From the NCBI GenBank assembly GCA_021851885.1, contig JAJZBS010000008.1:1-55059 (forward strand): a stretch of 55,059 nucleotides of DNA, given 5' to 3'. The translations under genes and the position numbers were made by a program. The notes under the pieces are model-generated. The model saw only the letters and a list, made by a program, of their open reading frames with translations, was not told the origin of the DNA and did no database searches. Below, one piece after another: positions 36,801 to 44,648 of the stretch. The DNA is from Actinomycetes bacterium (lineage in GTDB: Bacteria; Actinomycetota; Acidimicrobiia; Acidimicrobiales; JAMCQF01). Numbering within the stretch: the first letter of the stretch is position 1; the number at the start of each line of letters is the position of its first letter.

Positions 36801-38370
36801 CATCTACTCCATCGAAGACATCGCCCAGCTCATCCACGACCTGAAGTGCGCCAACCCGAACGCGCGGATCCACGTCAAGCTCGTCGCCGAAGTCGGGGTG
36901 GGAACGGTGGCCGCCGGCGTCGCCAAGGCGCACGCCGACGTCGTGTTGATATCGGGCCACGACGGCGGGACGGGGGCGTCCCCCCTCACGTCGATCAAGC
37001 ACGCGGGAGCACCCTGGGAGCTCGGCCTGGCCGAAACGCAGCAGACACTGATCGCCAATGGGCTACGGGATCGCATCGTCGTCCAGGTCGACGGGCAGCT
37101 GAAGACCGGGCGGGACGTCGTCGTCGCGGCGCTCCTCGGAGGCGAGGAGTTCGGTTTCGCGTCGGCGCCTCTCGTCGTGTCGGGTTGCGTGATGATGCGC
37201 GTCTGTCATCTCGACACCTGCCCGGTGGGCATCGCCACACAGGACCCCGAGCTGCGCAAACGCTTCGCGGGGCGACCGGAGTTTGTCGAGACCTTCTTCG
37301 AGTACCTCGCCGAGGAGGTCCGGGAGCTGCTGAGCGAGCTCGGGCTCCGCAGCATCGAAGAGGCCATCGGCAGGACCGACCTGCTCGACGTCGTCGCAGC
37401 GGTCGACCACTGGAAAGCGTCGGGCCTTGACTTGAGCCCGATCCTCGTGGTGCCCACGCCCGCTGTCGGCGACGCGCACCTGCCTGTCGTCCGGCACCAA
37501 GCCCGGACGCAGGACCACGGCCTGGACAGCGCGCTCGACGTCTCGTTGATCGAGACCTGCCGCCCGGCGCTGGAGGACGGGGCGCCAGTCGTCGCCTCGT
37601 TCCCGATCCGCAACGTGGACAGGACGGTGGGGACGATGCTGGGCTACGAGCTGTCGCGTCGCTACGGGGGCGCGGGACTGCCCGACGGGACGATCTCGCT
37701 GCGCTTTGCCGGCTCGGCGGGACAGAGCTTCGGGGCGTTCGTGCCGCGGGGGATCACCCTGACCCTCGAGGGTGACGCCAACGACTACCTGGGCAAGGGG
37801 CTGTCCGGGGGACGGATCATCCTGCACCCCGATCCGGCTGCGCCGTTTCGCGCCGAAGAGGAGATCATCGCGGGCAACGTGATCCTCTACGGGGCAACCG
37901 ACGGGGAGGTGTTCATCCGCGGCCAGGTCGGCGAGCGCTTCTGCGTCCGCAACTCCGGTGCCCTGGCGGTGGTCGAAGGCGTCGGGGATCATGGCTGTGA
38001 GTACATGACCGGCGGTCGCGCCGTCGTGCTCGGGCGCACCGGGCGGAACTTCGCGGCCGGCATGTCGGGCGGCCTCGCGTTCGTGTACGACCCGCAGCGG
38101 AGGTTCGTCGCGCACGTCAATGGGGAGATGGTCATGCTGGAGGAGCTGGACGACGAGAACGCGACGTGGCTCGAGGAAGTCCTCGTGCGGCACGGCGACC
38201 TCACAGGCTCCGCGGTTGCACAACGGCTGCTCGAAAAGTGGGCGACAGAGCGCCGGAAGTTCGTCAAGGTCGTCCCCCGCGACTATGCGCGCGTCGTCGA
38301 GGCGACGCTTCGCGCACAGGCCGAGGGGCGCTCGGTCGACGAGGCGGTCATGGCGGCGGCTCGTGGGTAA
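33808..38370 (+). CDS. gltB: Glutamate synthase large subunit
   Basis: NADPH-GOGAT alpha subunit: glutamine plus 2-oxoglutarate to two glutamate. 1520 residues, normal. The glutaminase nucleophile is Cys20 ([15 protein letters not shown]), exposed after removal of a 19-residue propeptide. FMN-domain loop [13 protein letters not shown] near 925, 3Fe-4S cysteines in [16 protein letters not shown] near 1129-1144, and the GXGXG C-terminal domain ([16 protein letters not shown]). ATG at 33808 follows GAGGAACGG. Runs into gltD with an 8-nt overlap. Divergent from the thi operon. Confidence 0.96.
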   Translation: MAFADGPRGLYRPELEHDACGVAFVADLAGKARHDLVEDGLTALENLSHRGASGAEVATGDGAGILVQMPDAHLRAVASQAGIDLPAAGAYAAGIAFLDGTSTDADRGVAKLAASEGLRMLGWRDMPVDASSLGATARRAMPHLAQVFVAVDPESPVAAGEAMAFERRLFALRKRAEHEAGVYLASLSSRTLVYKGMLTSHQLREFYLDLADPALTSALALVHSRFSTNTFPSWPLAHPYRYVAHNGEINTLAGNRNWLRAREALLASDLIPGDLERLFPICTPGASDSASFDEALELLHMGGRSLAHAVLMMIPEAWERHEAMDSARRAFYRFHAALMEPWDGPAAIAFTDGTVIGAVLDRNGLRPARYWVTADGLVVMASEVGVLDIDPARVVKKGRLQPGRMFLVDLSRGRIVDDDEIKAELAAAHPYQEWLDEGQVHIRNLPARYMLTPQHASVVDHQRLFGYTEEELRTIVAPMAATGAEPIGSMGTDTPVAVLSRRSRLLFDYFNQLFAQVTNPALDAIREELVTSLQVAIGSEDNLLDATPESCRQILLDYPVIDNDELAKLLYVNEHGETPGFQAFAIDGLYAVDGGGGAMRQAIERVRADVSRAIADGANLIVLSDRHSNAELAPIPSLLLTGAVHHHLVREKTRTRVGLVVECGDAREIHHMALLIGYGASAVNPYLAFESVEDLISTGRLEGVTPRQALANYIKAASKGVLKIMSKMGISTVASYTGAQVFEAVGLADELVDEYFTGTISRLGGVGLDVLAAEVRARHGIAHLDRRSERAHRELEIGGEYQWRREGEYHLFNPRTVFKLQHATRARRYDVFKEYSAAVDTQSENLATLRGLFRFRSEGVVPVPMEEVEPVAEIVKRFATGAMSYGSISAEAHETLAIAMNRLGGKSNTGEGGEDPVRFVPDANGDLRRSAVKQVASGRFGVTSEYLANADDIQIKIAQGAKPGEGGQLPGHKVWPWIAKTRYSTPGVGLISPPPHHDIYSIEDIAQLIHDLKCANPNARIHVKLVAEVGVGTVAAGVAKAHADVVLISGHDGGTGASPLTSIKHAGAPWELGLAETQQTLIANGLRDRIVVQVDGQLKTGRDVVVAALLGGEEFGFASAPLVVSGCVMMRVCHLDTCPVGIATQDPELRKRFAGRPEFVETFFEYLAEEVRELLSELGLRSIEEAIGRTDLLDVVAAVDHWKASGLDLSPILVVPTPAVGDAHLPVVRHQARTQDHGLDSALDVSLIETCRPALEDGAPVVASFPIRNVDRTVGTMLGYELSRRYGGAGLPDGTISLRFAGSAGQSFGAFVPRGITLTLEGDANDYLGKGLSGGRIILHPDPAAPFRAEEEIIAGNVILYGATDGEVFIRGQVGERFCVRNSGALAVVEGVGDHGCEYMTGGRAVVLGRTGRNFAAGMSGGLAFVYDPQRRFVAHVNGEMVMLEELDDENATWLEEVLVRHGDLTGSAVAQRLLEKWATERRKFVKVVPRDYARVVEATLRAQAEGRSVDEAVMAAARG

Positions 38371-39910
38371 GCGAACCGGGTTCATCGAGTTCGGCCGTAA
38401 GGGGCCGCAACGGCGCCCGGTGCCGTTGCGCGTGCACGACTGGCGCGAGATATACGAAGCGTTCCCCGAAGAGGACGCGCGCATCCAAGCAGCGCGGTGC
38501 ATGGACTGCGGGATCCCGTTCTGCCACGAGGGATGCCCACTGGGGAACCTGATTCCCGAGTGGAACGATCTCGTCTGGCGGGGCGACTGGTCCGATGCAG
38601 TCGAACGCCTGCACGCGACGAACAACTTCCCCGAGATGACCGGCCGCCTGTGCCCTGCGCCGTGCGAGGGCTCGTGCGTCCTCGGGATCAACGCCGAGCC
38701 TGTCAACATCAAACAGACCGAGTTCGAGATCTCCGAGAGAGCTTTCTCCGAAGGGTGGGCGTCGCCGCAGCTCCCGTCGGTCCAGACGGGACGGCGTGTG
38801 GCCATCGTTGGCTCAGGACCGGCGGGGCTCGCTGCCGCGCAGCAGCTGACGCGGGCCGGCCACGAGGTGGTCGTCTACGAACGTGCCGCCCGCCCGGGAG
38901 GCCTCCTCCGCTACGGGATCCCCGAGTTCAAGATGGAAAAGGCGGTGCTCGACCGGCGCCTCGCACAGATGCGCGCCGAAGGCACCCGTTTCGTCACGGG
39001 CGTCATCGTCGGGGCGCGAGCGCCTCACGCCGACGGCGATGCCGGGGGGCCCGTGACGCATCAGGATGCGGGCGTAGACGGCACGACGGCAGCCCATGGC
39101 GCCCAGGTCGTCCCGGCAGCGCAGCTCGTCGAGGAGTTCGACGCCGTGGTCGTGGCGACGGGGGCGACGGTTCCCCGCCGGCTCGCGGTGCCAGGGGCGG
39201 AGCTCGACGGTGTCCACGTCGCGATGGCGTACCTGCAGGGTGCCAACCGGGCCTGCGAGGATTCGGCTCCCGAGCCGCCGATCACCGCCGCCGGGAAGCG
39301 GGTCGTCATCCTCGGCGGGGGGGACACCGGGGCCGACTGCCTCGGCACGGCCCACCGGCAAGGCGCGCTCTCGGTCCAGCAGCTGGAGATCCTGCCGCAG
39401 CCGCCCGCCGAGCGGGGGACCGAGAACCCCTGGCCCACGTGGCCGGTCATCTTCCGGACCTCGGGCGCGCACGAAGAGGGCGGCGAGCGCATCTTCGCCG
39501 TCGAGACGGCCGAGCTTCTGGGCGACGAGGATGGGCGCCTGCGCGCCCTGCGGTACCACGAGGTCCGCCCGGCGCCAGACGGGCGCGGCTTCGAGGCCAT
39601 TGCCGGGACGGACGCCGAGATCCCCTGCGAGCTCGTCCTGCTTGCCATGGGCTTCCTCGGCACCGAGCGCGACGGCCTGGTCGCAGAGCTGGGGCTCGAT
39701 CTGACGGCGCGTGGCCAGGTCGCCGTCGGCGCGCAGTGGGAGACGAACGTCGACGGCGTGTTCGCGTGCGGCGACGCGGCCCGCGGCCAGAGCCTCGTGG
39801 TCTGGGCGATCGCCGAGGGACGGTCGATGGCGTCCGCCGTCGACCGCCATCTCATGGGGACGACAGCTCTTCCGTCACCGCTGCGACCGGGCCAGCTCGC
39901 TCTTCGCTAG
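38363..39910 (+). CDS. gltD: Glutamate synthase small subunit
   Basis: Passes electrons from NADPH through FAD and two 4Fe-4S clusters to GltB. 515 residues, about 40 more than usual. Cluster cysteines: [17 protein letters not shown] (about 45-61) and [13 protein letters not shown] (about 97-109). FAD motif [17 protein letters not shown] near 147 and NADPH motif [15 protein letters not shown] near 314. An insertion of about 30 residues ([12 protein letters not shown]..., near 217-249) sits between the two nucleotide folds and looks low-complexity. The GTG start overlaps gltB. Confidence 0.95.
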   Translation: MGKRTGFIEFGRKGPQRRPVPLRVHDWREIYEAFPEEDARIQAARCMDCGIPFCHEGCPLGNLIPEWNDLVWRGDWSDAVERLHATNNFPEMTGRLCPAPCEGSCVLGINAEPVNIKQTEFEISERAFSEGWASPQLPSVQTGRRVAIVGSGPAGLAAAQQLTRAGHEVVVYERAARPGGLLRYGIPEFKMEKAVLDRRLAQMRAEGTRFVTGVIVGARAPHADGDAGGPVTHQDAGVDGTTAAHGAQVVPAAQLVEEFDAVVVATGATVPRRLAVPGAELDGVHVAMAYLQGANRACEDSAPEPPITAAGKRVVILGGGDTGADCLGTAHRQGALSVQQLEILPQPPAERGTENPWPTWPVIFRTSGAHEEGGERIFAVETAELLGDEDGRLRALRYHEVRPAPDGRGFEAIAGTDAEIPCELVLLAMGFLGTERDGLVAELGLDLTARGQVAVGAQWETNVDGVFACGDAARGQSLVVWAIAEGRSMASAVDRHLMGTTALPSPLRPGQLALR

Positions 39911-39950
39911 ATCGCCGGTGCACCGGGATCGGGGGTGCCTGCCGGCGATC
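39910..39950. terminator. Bidirectional terminator between gltD and the phosphotriesterase-like gene
   Basis: A two-level hairpin: GATCGCCGG / CCGGCGATC (9 bp) with GCACC / GGTGC (5 bp) inside. It lies exactly between the stops of the two convergent genes. Confidence 0.75.
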
Positions 39951-40917
39951 ATCCCTGCCGGGAGAAGATCGCGGCGGGGTTGGCGACGAGCATCTGGTGG
40001 ATCTGGTCTTCTGCGACCCCGCAAGCGCGCAAAGCGGGCAGGACATCGTCGTGAATGTGGGTGAAGTGCCAACGCGGCATGGACTGCGCCCGTAGACCCG
40101 GGTCGAACCAGTCGATGTAGCACGCGGCGTCATGGGAGAGCACGACGTGATCTGCGTAGCCCCGCGCGCAGAGCTGTGCAACCGTCGCGACACGGTCGTC
40201 GAAGGAGGCGAGGACGTCGAGCCCGAACCGATCCATGCCGACGTAGGAGCCGCGGCTGATGAGCTCCTCGAGATACGCGAGGTCGGTGGTGTCGCCGCAG
40301 TGGCCAATGACGACGCGCGACAGGTCGACACCCTCTTCGGCGAAGATCCGCTGCTGGTCGAGACCGCGGCGAGATCCTGCGTGGGTGTGCGTCGATATGG
40401 GGACGCCGGTTCGGCGTTGGGCAACTGCCACGGCGCGCAGGGCACGCTCGACGCCGGGGGTCACCCCGGGCAGGTCGGTCGCGCACTTGAGGATCCCCGC
40501 GCGCACCTGTGTCCCCTTGATGCCGTCGACGATGTCGGAGACGAAAAACCCGACAAGCGGGTCCTCCCCGCTCGGCTCGGTGGCGGCGATGCGCAGGTCG
40601 AAGTAGTGGGGAAGACGGTCGTAGGTGTACAGGCCGGTGGCGACGATGATGTTGACACCGGTGCGCTGCGCGACACGTGCCACGCGCCCGACGTCGCGCC
40701 CGAGGCCGAGCACGGTCAGATCGACGAGTGTCGTCACGCCCCTGGCGCGCGCCTGCTCGAGTCGTGCGACGGCGTCGTCGACCGCCGCGTCCTCGTCCCA
40801 GGGGGTCCGGTAGTTGCGCTCGACCTCGGGGTCGACAACGAAGATGTGCTCGTGCATGAGGGTCTGGCCGAGGGCGTCGACGGCCACTGGCCCGCGCACG
40901 GTGGCAACGGTCGGCAT
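39949..40917 (-). CDS. Phosphotriesterase-family hydrolase (lactonase-like)
   Basis: 322 residues; TIM-barrel amidohydrolase with two metals. All ligands are visible: His-x-His in MHEHIFV (near 22), the carboxylated Lys in GILKCATD (near 143), His in STHTHAG (near 176) and IGHCGD (near 204), and Asp in LSHDAAC (near 264). Closest in pattern to phosphotriesterase-like lactonases such as mycobacterial PPH, which open acyl-homoserine or other lactones. The ATG follows the transglycosylase stop by 12 nt, so the two share an operon; a CAGGCT box 6 nt upstream may also serve it. Confidence 0.9.
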   Translation of the reverse strand: MPTVATVRGPVAVDALGQTLMHEHIFVVDPEVERNYRTPWDEDAAVDDAVARLEQARARGVTTLVDLTVLGLGRDVGRVARVAQRTGVNIIVATGLYTYDRLPHYFDLRIAATEPSGEDPLVGFFVSDIVDGIKGTQVRAGILKCATDLPGVTPGVERALRAVAVAQRRTGVPISTHTHAGSRRGLDQQRIFAEEGVDLSRVVIGHCGDTTDLAYLEELISRGSYVGMDRFGLDVLASFDDRVATVAQLCARGYADHVVLSHDAACYIDWFDPGLRAQSMPRWHFTHIHDDVLPALRACGVAEDQIHQMLVANPAAIFSRQG

Positions 40918-40929
40918 CCGCCAAGCCTG

Positions 40930-41502
40930 TCACCGGCGCCCGGCCCGTGCCGGGGTTGCCCCCGTGACCGCAGCCTGCGCGTCGCCGGCCGCCAGTCGGA
41001 GGACCTCGGCGACATAGCGAGACGAGTGGTTGTAGTCGAAGATGGCGCGGGGAAGGGTCGCCGGGCTCCCGGCCCCGTCCCGGCAGAGGAGCCGGGCGGC
41101 GGAGTAGACGGCATCGGACGGGTCGTAGGGACTGGGTGGCACGGCCCCGCCAGGGCCGACGACCGCGACAGAGGCGAACGTCGCCGGCTCGAACTGCATA
41201 GGCCCTTCCGCTCCCGCGGCGTTGGCGCCGGAGTGGACACCGGCAGCGTCGGAGCTGCCATTGGCGCTCTCGACGGTCCCGATGGCAGCCAGGACGGTCC
41301 AGGGCAGGCCGGGACAGGTTGCTGCCGCGCCGACGTAGAGGGAGAGCATGGGAGGTGGGATCGCCGCGAGACCGCTCGCTCCCGGGGCAGAGGGAACCAC
41401 GAGTGCCGTGGCGGCGATCGTGACCAACGCGACGCAGCCGGACGTGGCGGCGGCGACGGCTGCCAAAGCTGCGGCGCACAGGACGAGGGCGCGGTGGCGC
41501 AT
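40930..41502 (-). CDS. Exported lytic transglycosylase-like protein
   Basis: 190 residues. A hydrophobic N-terminus (about 1-45) with a possible lipobox (ATSGC) and a second hydrophobic stretch marks it as exported or anchored. The SLT fold follows: catalytic Glu in IGTVESANGS, then AEGPMQFEPATF and FDYNHSSRYVAEVL. Cuts peptidoglycan glycan strands outside the membrane. ATG at 41502 has GGAG 8 nt upstream, which decides it over the earlier in-frame start. A leader of about 128 nt precedes it. Confidence 0.85.
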   Translation of the reverse strand: MRHRALVLCAAALAAVAAATSGCVALVTIAATALVVPSAPGASGLAAIPPPMLSLYVGAAATCPGLPWTVLAAIGTVESANGSSDAAGVHSGANAAGAEGPMQFEPATFASVAVVGPGGAVPPSPYDPSDAVYSAARLLCRDGAGSPATLPRAIFDYNHSSRYVAEVLRLAAGDAQAAVTGATPARAGRR

Positions 41503-41636
41503 AGGGCATCTCCGGGCTGACCTTCGACGGCGCCCGAGACCGGGGCGCAACGGCCGCTCGCTCCCCGCCGAGCAACGGCGCCACCGGAAGCGGCACCTGC
41601 AACGAGGGAAAAGGGCACGACGGACCCTGCCGGTTC

Positions 41637-41665
41637 ATTGGAGCAGCCCGCTCACGACATGTCAA
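41637..41665 (-). promoter_or_regulatory. Promoter TTGACA-N17-TCCAAT of the transglycosylase gene
   Basis: Perfect -35 TTGACA at 41660-41665 (minus strand), 17-bp spacer and TCCAAT (4 of 6) at 41637-41642. The 8-bp palindrome GACATGTC (41656-41663) overlaps the -35. Gives a leader of roughly 128 nt, which has the stem GCTCG/CGAGC (41556-41573). Confidence 0.55.
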
Positions 41666-41673
41666 CGGGGCGG

Positions 41674-41702
41674 CGGCTGTAATGTCCCCGCGGCTGTAAC
41701 GT
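41674..41702 (+). repeat. Direct repeat CGGCTGTAAYGT, 17-bp period
   Basis: CGGCTGTAATGT (41674-41685) and CGGCTGTAACGT (41691-41702), 40 bp before the ligase gene. The spacing, close to 1.6 helix turns, suits a direct-repeat activator or repressor site. Confidence 0.5.
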
Positions 41703-41741
41703 GGCCGTACAACGGGTGCGCGACAAGCAGGGGAGAGCGCG

Positions 41742-43361
41742 ATGGACAGCACCATGCAGGACGTGCCTTTGACGATCGGGCAGATCTTCCGGCACGGGCA
41801 GAGCGTTTTCGGCTCGAGCGAGGTCCTCACCTACGCGGGGGACCACACCCGGCGTGCGACCTTCACCGAGGTGGCCGGCCGGGTCGCGCGCCTGGCCCGT
41901 GGGCTGCGCAGGCTCGGGGTGCGCGAAGGCGACCGGGTCGGCACTTTCTGCTGGAACCACCAGGAGCACCTCGAGGCGTACCTCGCCATCCCGTCCATGG
42001 GTGCGGTCGTCCACACGCTCAACATCCGGCTCTTCCCCGAGCAGCTCGCCTACATCGTGCGCCACGGTGGGGACAAGGTCGTCCTGTTCGACGCCTCTCT
42101 CACGGGCCTTCTCGCCCGGGTGCGGGAGGCGTTGGACGGAGTCGACCACCTCGTCGCGATCGGCGACGGCGACACGTCCGCTCTCGGGGAGGTCCTCGCC
42201 TACGAGGAGCTGCTCGCGGGCGAGGAGCCCTCATACGACTGGCCGCTCGTCGACGAACGGGACGCCGCCGCCATGTGCTACACGAGCGGGACCACCGGCG
42301 ATCCGAAGGGCGTCGTCTACAGCCATCGCTCGACGGTCCTGCACTCGATGGCCGTCACAAGCGCAAACGGCCTGGGCCTTGGCCAGCTCGACCGGGTCCT
42401 GCCGATCGTCCCGATGTTCCACGTCAACGCGTGGGGGGTCCCCTACGCGGCGTGGATGTCCGGCGCCGACATACTCATGCCGCAGAGGTTTCTCCAGGCC
42501 GCACCGCTTGCGGCCATGTTCGCCGAGCACCGGCCGACCCTCGCCGCCGGGGTGCCGACGATCTGGAACGACCTCCTGCACTTCGCCGAGGACAACGACG
42601 TCGACCTCTCCTCGGCGCGGGCTTTGGTGGCGGGAGGTGCGGCCGTGCCGCGCGCTCTCATCGCCGGGTACAAGGACAGGTTCGGTATCCCGTTGACCCA
42701 GGGCTGGGGGATGACCGAGACGAGCCCTCTGTGCGCCCTTGCCATCCCGCCGCGCAACTCGGCACCGGACGACGAGATCGACTACCGGTCGCGTACCGGC
42801 AGGGTGATCGCCGGAGTCGAGGTGCGCGTCGTGGGAGCCGACGGGAATGTCCTGGCGAACGACGGCGCCTCCGTCGGCGAGTTCGAGGTGCGGGGGCCGT
42901 GGATCACGGGGTCGTACTTCGGTCAGGAAGACCAGGGTCGATTCCACGACGGGTGGCTGCGCACAGGGGACGTCGGAACGCTCGACGGTCTCGGCTTCAT
43001 GCAGATCACCGACCGTACGAAGGACGTCATCAAGTCGGGGGGCGAGTGGATCTCCTCGGTGGAGCTGGAGAATGCGATCGTCGCACATCCCTCGGTGCTC
43101 GAAGCCGCCGTCATCGGCGTCCCGGACCCCAAATGGGACGAGCGGCCACTGGCGTGTGTCGTCGTCCGCGACGACACCGATGCCGACGTTGGCGCGCTCA
43201 GCGCGTTCCTGGAAAGCAAGGTTGCCCGGTGGTGGCTTCCGGAGCAATGGGCTGTCGTCAAGGAGATCCCGAAGACAAGCGTCGGCAAGGCGGACAAGAA
43301 GGTCCTGCGGTCGCTGTACGCAAAGGGCGAGCTCGACGTCGACGTGGTCGACCGTGGGTGA
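41742..43361 (+). CDS. Long-chain fatty-acid-CoA ligase
   Basis: Forms acyl-CoA with ATP. 539 residues, complete. P-loop CYTSGTTGDPKGVVYSH near 182, GWGMTETSP near 325, TGDVGTLDGLGFMQITDRTKDVIKSGGEWIS near 410-440 (split here by rotation of the C-terminal domain) and the C-terminal catalytic Lys in PKTSVGKADKK. ATG at 41742 follows GGGGAGAG. Pattern closest to medium/long-chain ligases of actinobacteria. The next small gene overlaps its end by 8 nt. Confidence 0.92.
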   Translation: MDSTMQDVPLTIGQIFRHGQSVFGSSEVLTYAGDHTRRATFTEVAGRVARLARGLRRLGVREGDRVGTFCWNHQEHLEAYLAIPSMGAVVHTLNIRLFPEQLAYIVRHGGDKVVLFDASLTGLLARVREALDGVDHLVAIGDGDTSALGEVLAYEELLAGEEPSYDWPLVDERDAAAMCYTSGTTGDPKGVVYSHRSTVLHSMAVTSANGLGLGQLDRVLPIVPMFHVNAWGVPYAAWMSGADILMPQRFLQAAPLAAMFAEHRPTLAAGVPTIWNDLLHFAEDNDVDLSSARALVAGGAAVPRALIAGYKDRFGIPLTQGWGMTETSPLCALAIPPRNSAPDDEIDYRSRTGRVIAGVEVRVVGADGNVLANDGASVGEFEVRGPWITGSYFGQEDQGRFHDGWLRTGDVGTLDGLGFMQITDRTKDVIKSGGEWISSVELENAIVAHPSVLEAAVIGVPDPKWDERPLACVVVRDDTDADVGALSAFLESKVARWWLPEQWAVVKEIPKTSVGKADKKVLRSLYAKGELDVDVVDRG

Positions 43362-43569
43362 CCGTCTCGAGGGCATCCGGTCTCGCCTGGAAGCGATCGC
43401 CGAAGAGCTCGGAGACGTTGCCATCGATCGCCTCCGGGAGGCGATGGGCGACGGTCCTGACGCAGCCGCAGCAGCGGTCGCCGACGAGCGCACCATCAAC
43501 CGGGCCCGCCGGTCCGTCGAAAAGGCCGTCGTGCTGCTGCAGGTACAAGAGAAGGCGGCCCCCGACTGA
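43354..43569 (+). CDS. Small helical protein translated from the ligase end
   Basis: 71 residues (GDRLEGIRSRLEAIAEELGDVAIDRLREAM...), almost all helix and heptad-like at the ends, so a short coiled coil. Function unknown. GTG at 43354 lies 8 nt inside the ligase gene, which argues for coupled translation. Similar short proteins occur in actinobacteria. Confidence 0.7.
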   Translation: MGDRLEGIRSRLEAIAEELGDVAIDRLREAMGDGPDAAAAAVADERTINRARRSVEKAVVLLQVQEKAAPD

Positions 43570-43571
43570 CC

Positions 43572-44648
43572 CTACGGGACCGGGGGTGCAGGCTGGGCGG
43601 GCGGGCCGGCGCCACCAGCGCCGGCGCCCGGCGTGGCGGGCCAACCGGCGTTGAGCGCGTCGATGAGCGTGCGAAGGCGCCCGTAGTGGCGGCGATCGAA
43701 ACGCAGGGCGATGCGCGCAAGGTCAACGTTGTCCCGATCGGACCTTTCGGGCGGCAGAGGTGACGACGTCCGGATCCTGCCGCGGGACGCGATGTCGGCA
43801 AAACGGACGTTGAGCTCCTGCAGGGCTGTGTTGTCGGGGGCGTTCTTGAGGCGGAGGACGAGGAGGTCTCCGACCCAGCGGCACGAGTGGTAGTTCGCGT
43901 AGAACCCGAGAAGTTCATCGCGCGCTACCGAGACGTCGTCGGTGATGCGGTACAGGCCGAGATCGTCCGCCGAGACCATGCCGGACGAGACGACGCGCTC
44001 GCGCAAGAAGCGGTCCCAGCCGCTCCAGTACTGTCCGCCGGGGACGTCGAGGAGGACGATGGGCGCCGGTTCTGCCTTTCCCGTCTGGACCAGCGTGAGA
44101 AGTTCGAACATCTCGTCGAGGGTCCCGAAGCCGCCTGGGAGCGCGACATAGGCGGATGACTCCTTGATGAGCATCAGCTTGCGCGTGAAGAAGTACCGCA
44201 TCTGGACGAGCTTGGGATCAGTCGCGATGAAGGCGTTGACCTCCTGTTCGTGGGGCAGGCGGATGTTGACGCCGAGGGACATCTCCCGTCCGGCACCCTC
44301 GCTGCCCGCCGCCATGATCCCCTCCCCAGCACCTGTGACCACCATCCAGCCGCGGTCGGCCATGGCGCGGGCGAGGTCGCGCGCCTGGCTGTAGAGGGGG
44401 TCGGCCGGCGCCGTCCGAGCGGAGCCGAAGATCGTGACCTTGCGGATCGCCCTGTACGGCTGGAAGGTGCGGAACGCTTCGGCCATCTCTTGGAGAGACG
44501 TGTTGGCGATCTTCAGGTCGAGACGGGCCGGAGATTGGGTGCCGAGCTCGAGGGCCGTGTGAACCAGCGAGGTGACAAGGTCCTTGTGGTCGACGACGCC
44601 CGCGTCGTCGAGGAGGGCCGCGATCAGACCGTCGATGTCGCGCTGCAC
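43572..44648 (-). CDS. LOG-family Rossmann protein
   Basis: 358 residues. The LOG motifs FGSARTAP (near 74) and PGGFGTLDEMFELLTLVQ (near 168-185) are intact. Plant and bacterial LOG enzymes split ribose phosphate from nucleoside monophosphates. This is the long type with N- and C-terminal extensions, whose substrate is unknown. Its start overlaps fbiC by 25 nt; it is the last gene of the block. Confidence 0.88.
   Translation of the reverse strand: MQRDIDGLIAALLDDAGVVDHKDLVTSLVHTALELGTQSPARLDLKIANTSLQEMAEAFRTFQPYRAIRKVTIFGSARTAPADPLYSQARDLARAMADRGWMVVTGAGEGIMAAGSEGAGREMSLGVNIRLPHEQEVNAFIATDPKLVQMRYFFTRKLMLIKESSAYVALPGGFGTLDEMFELLTLVQTGKAEPAPIVLLDVPGGQYWSGWDRFLRERVVSSGMVSADDLGLYRITDDVSVARDELLGFYANYHSCRWVGDLLVLRLKNAPDNTALQELNVRFADIASRGRIRTSSPLPPERSDRDNVDLARIALRFDRRHYGRLRTLIDALNAGWPATPGAGAGGAGPPAQPAPPVP

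Noticed and set aside
41503-41636. c-di-AMP (ydaO) riboswitch before the transglycosylase gene
   Set aside because: G-rich stretches and a stem exist, but not the conserved blocks of that aptamer.
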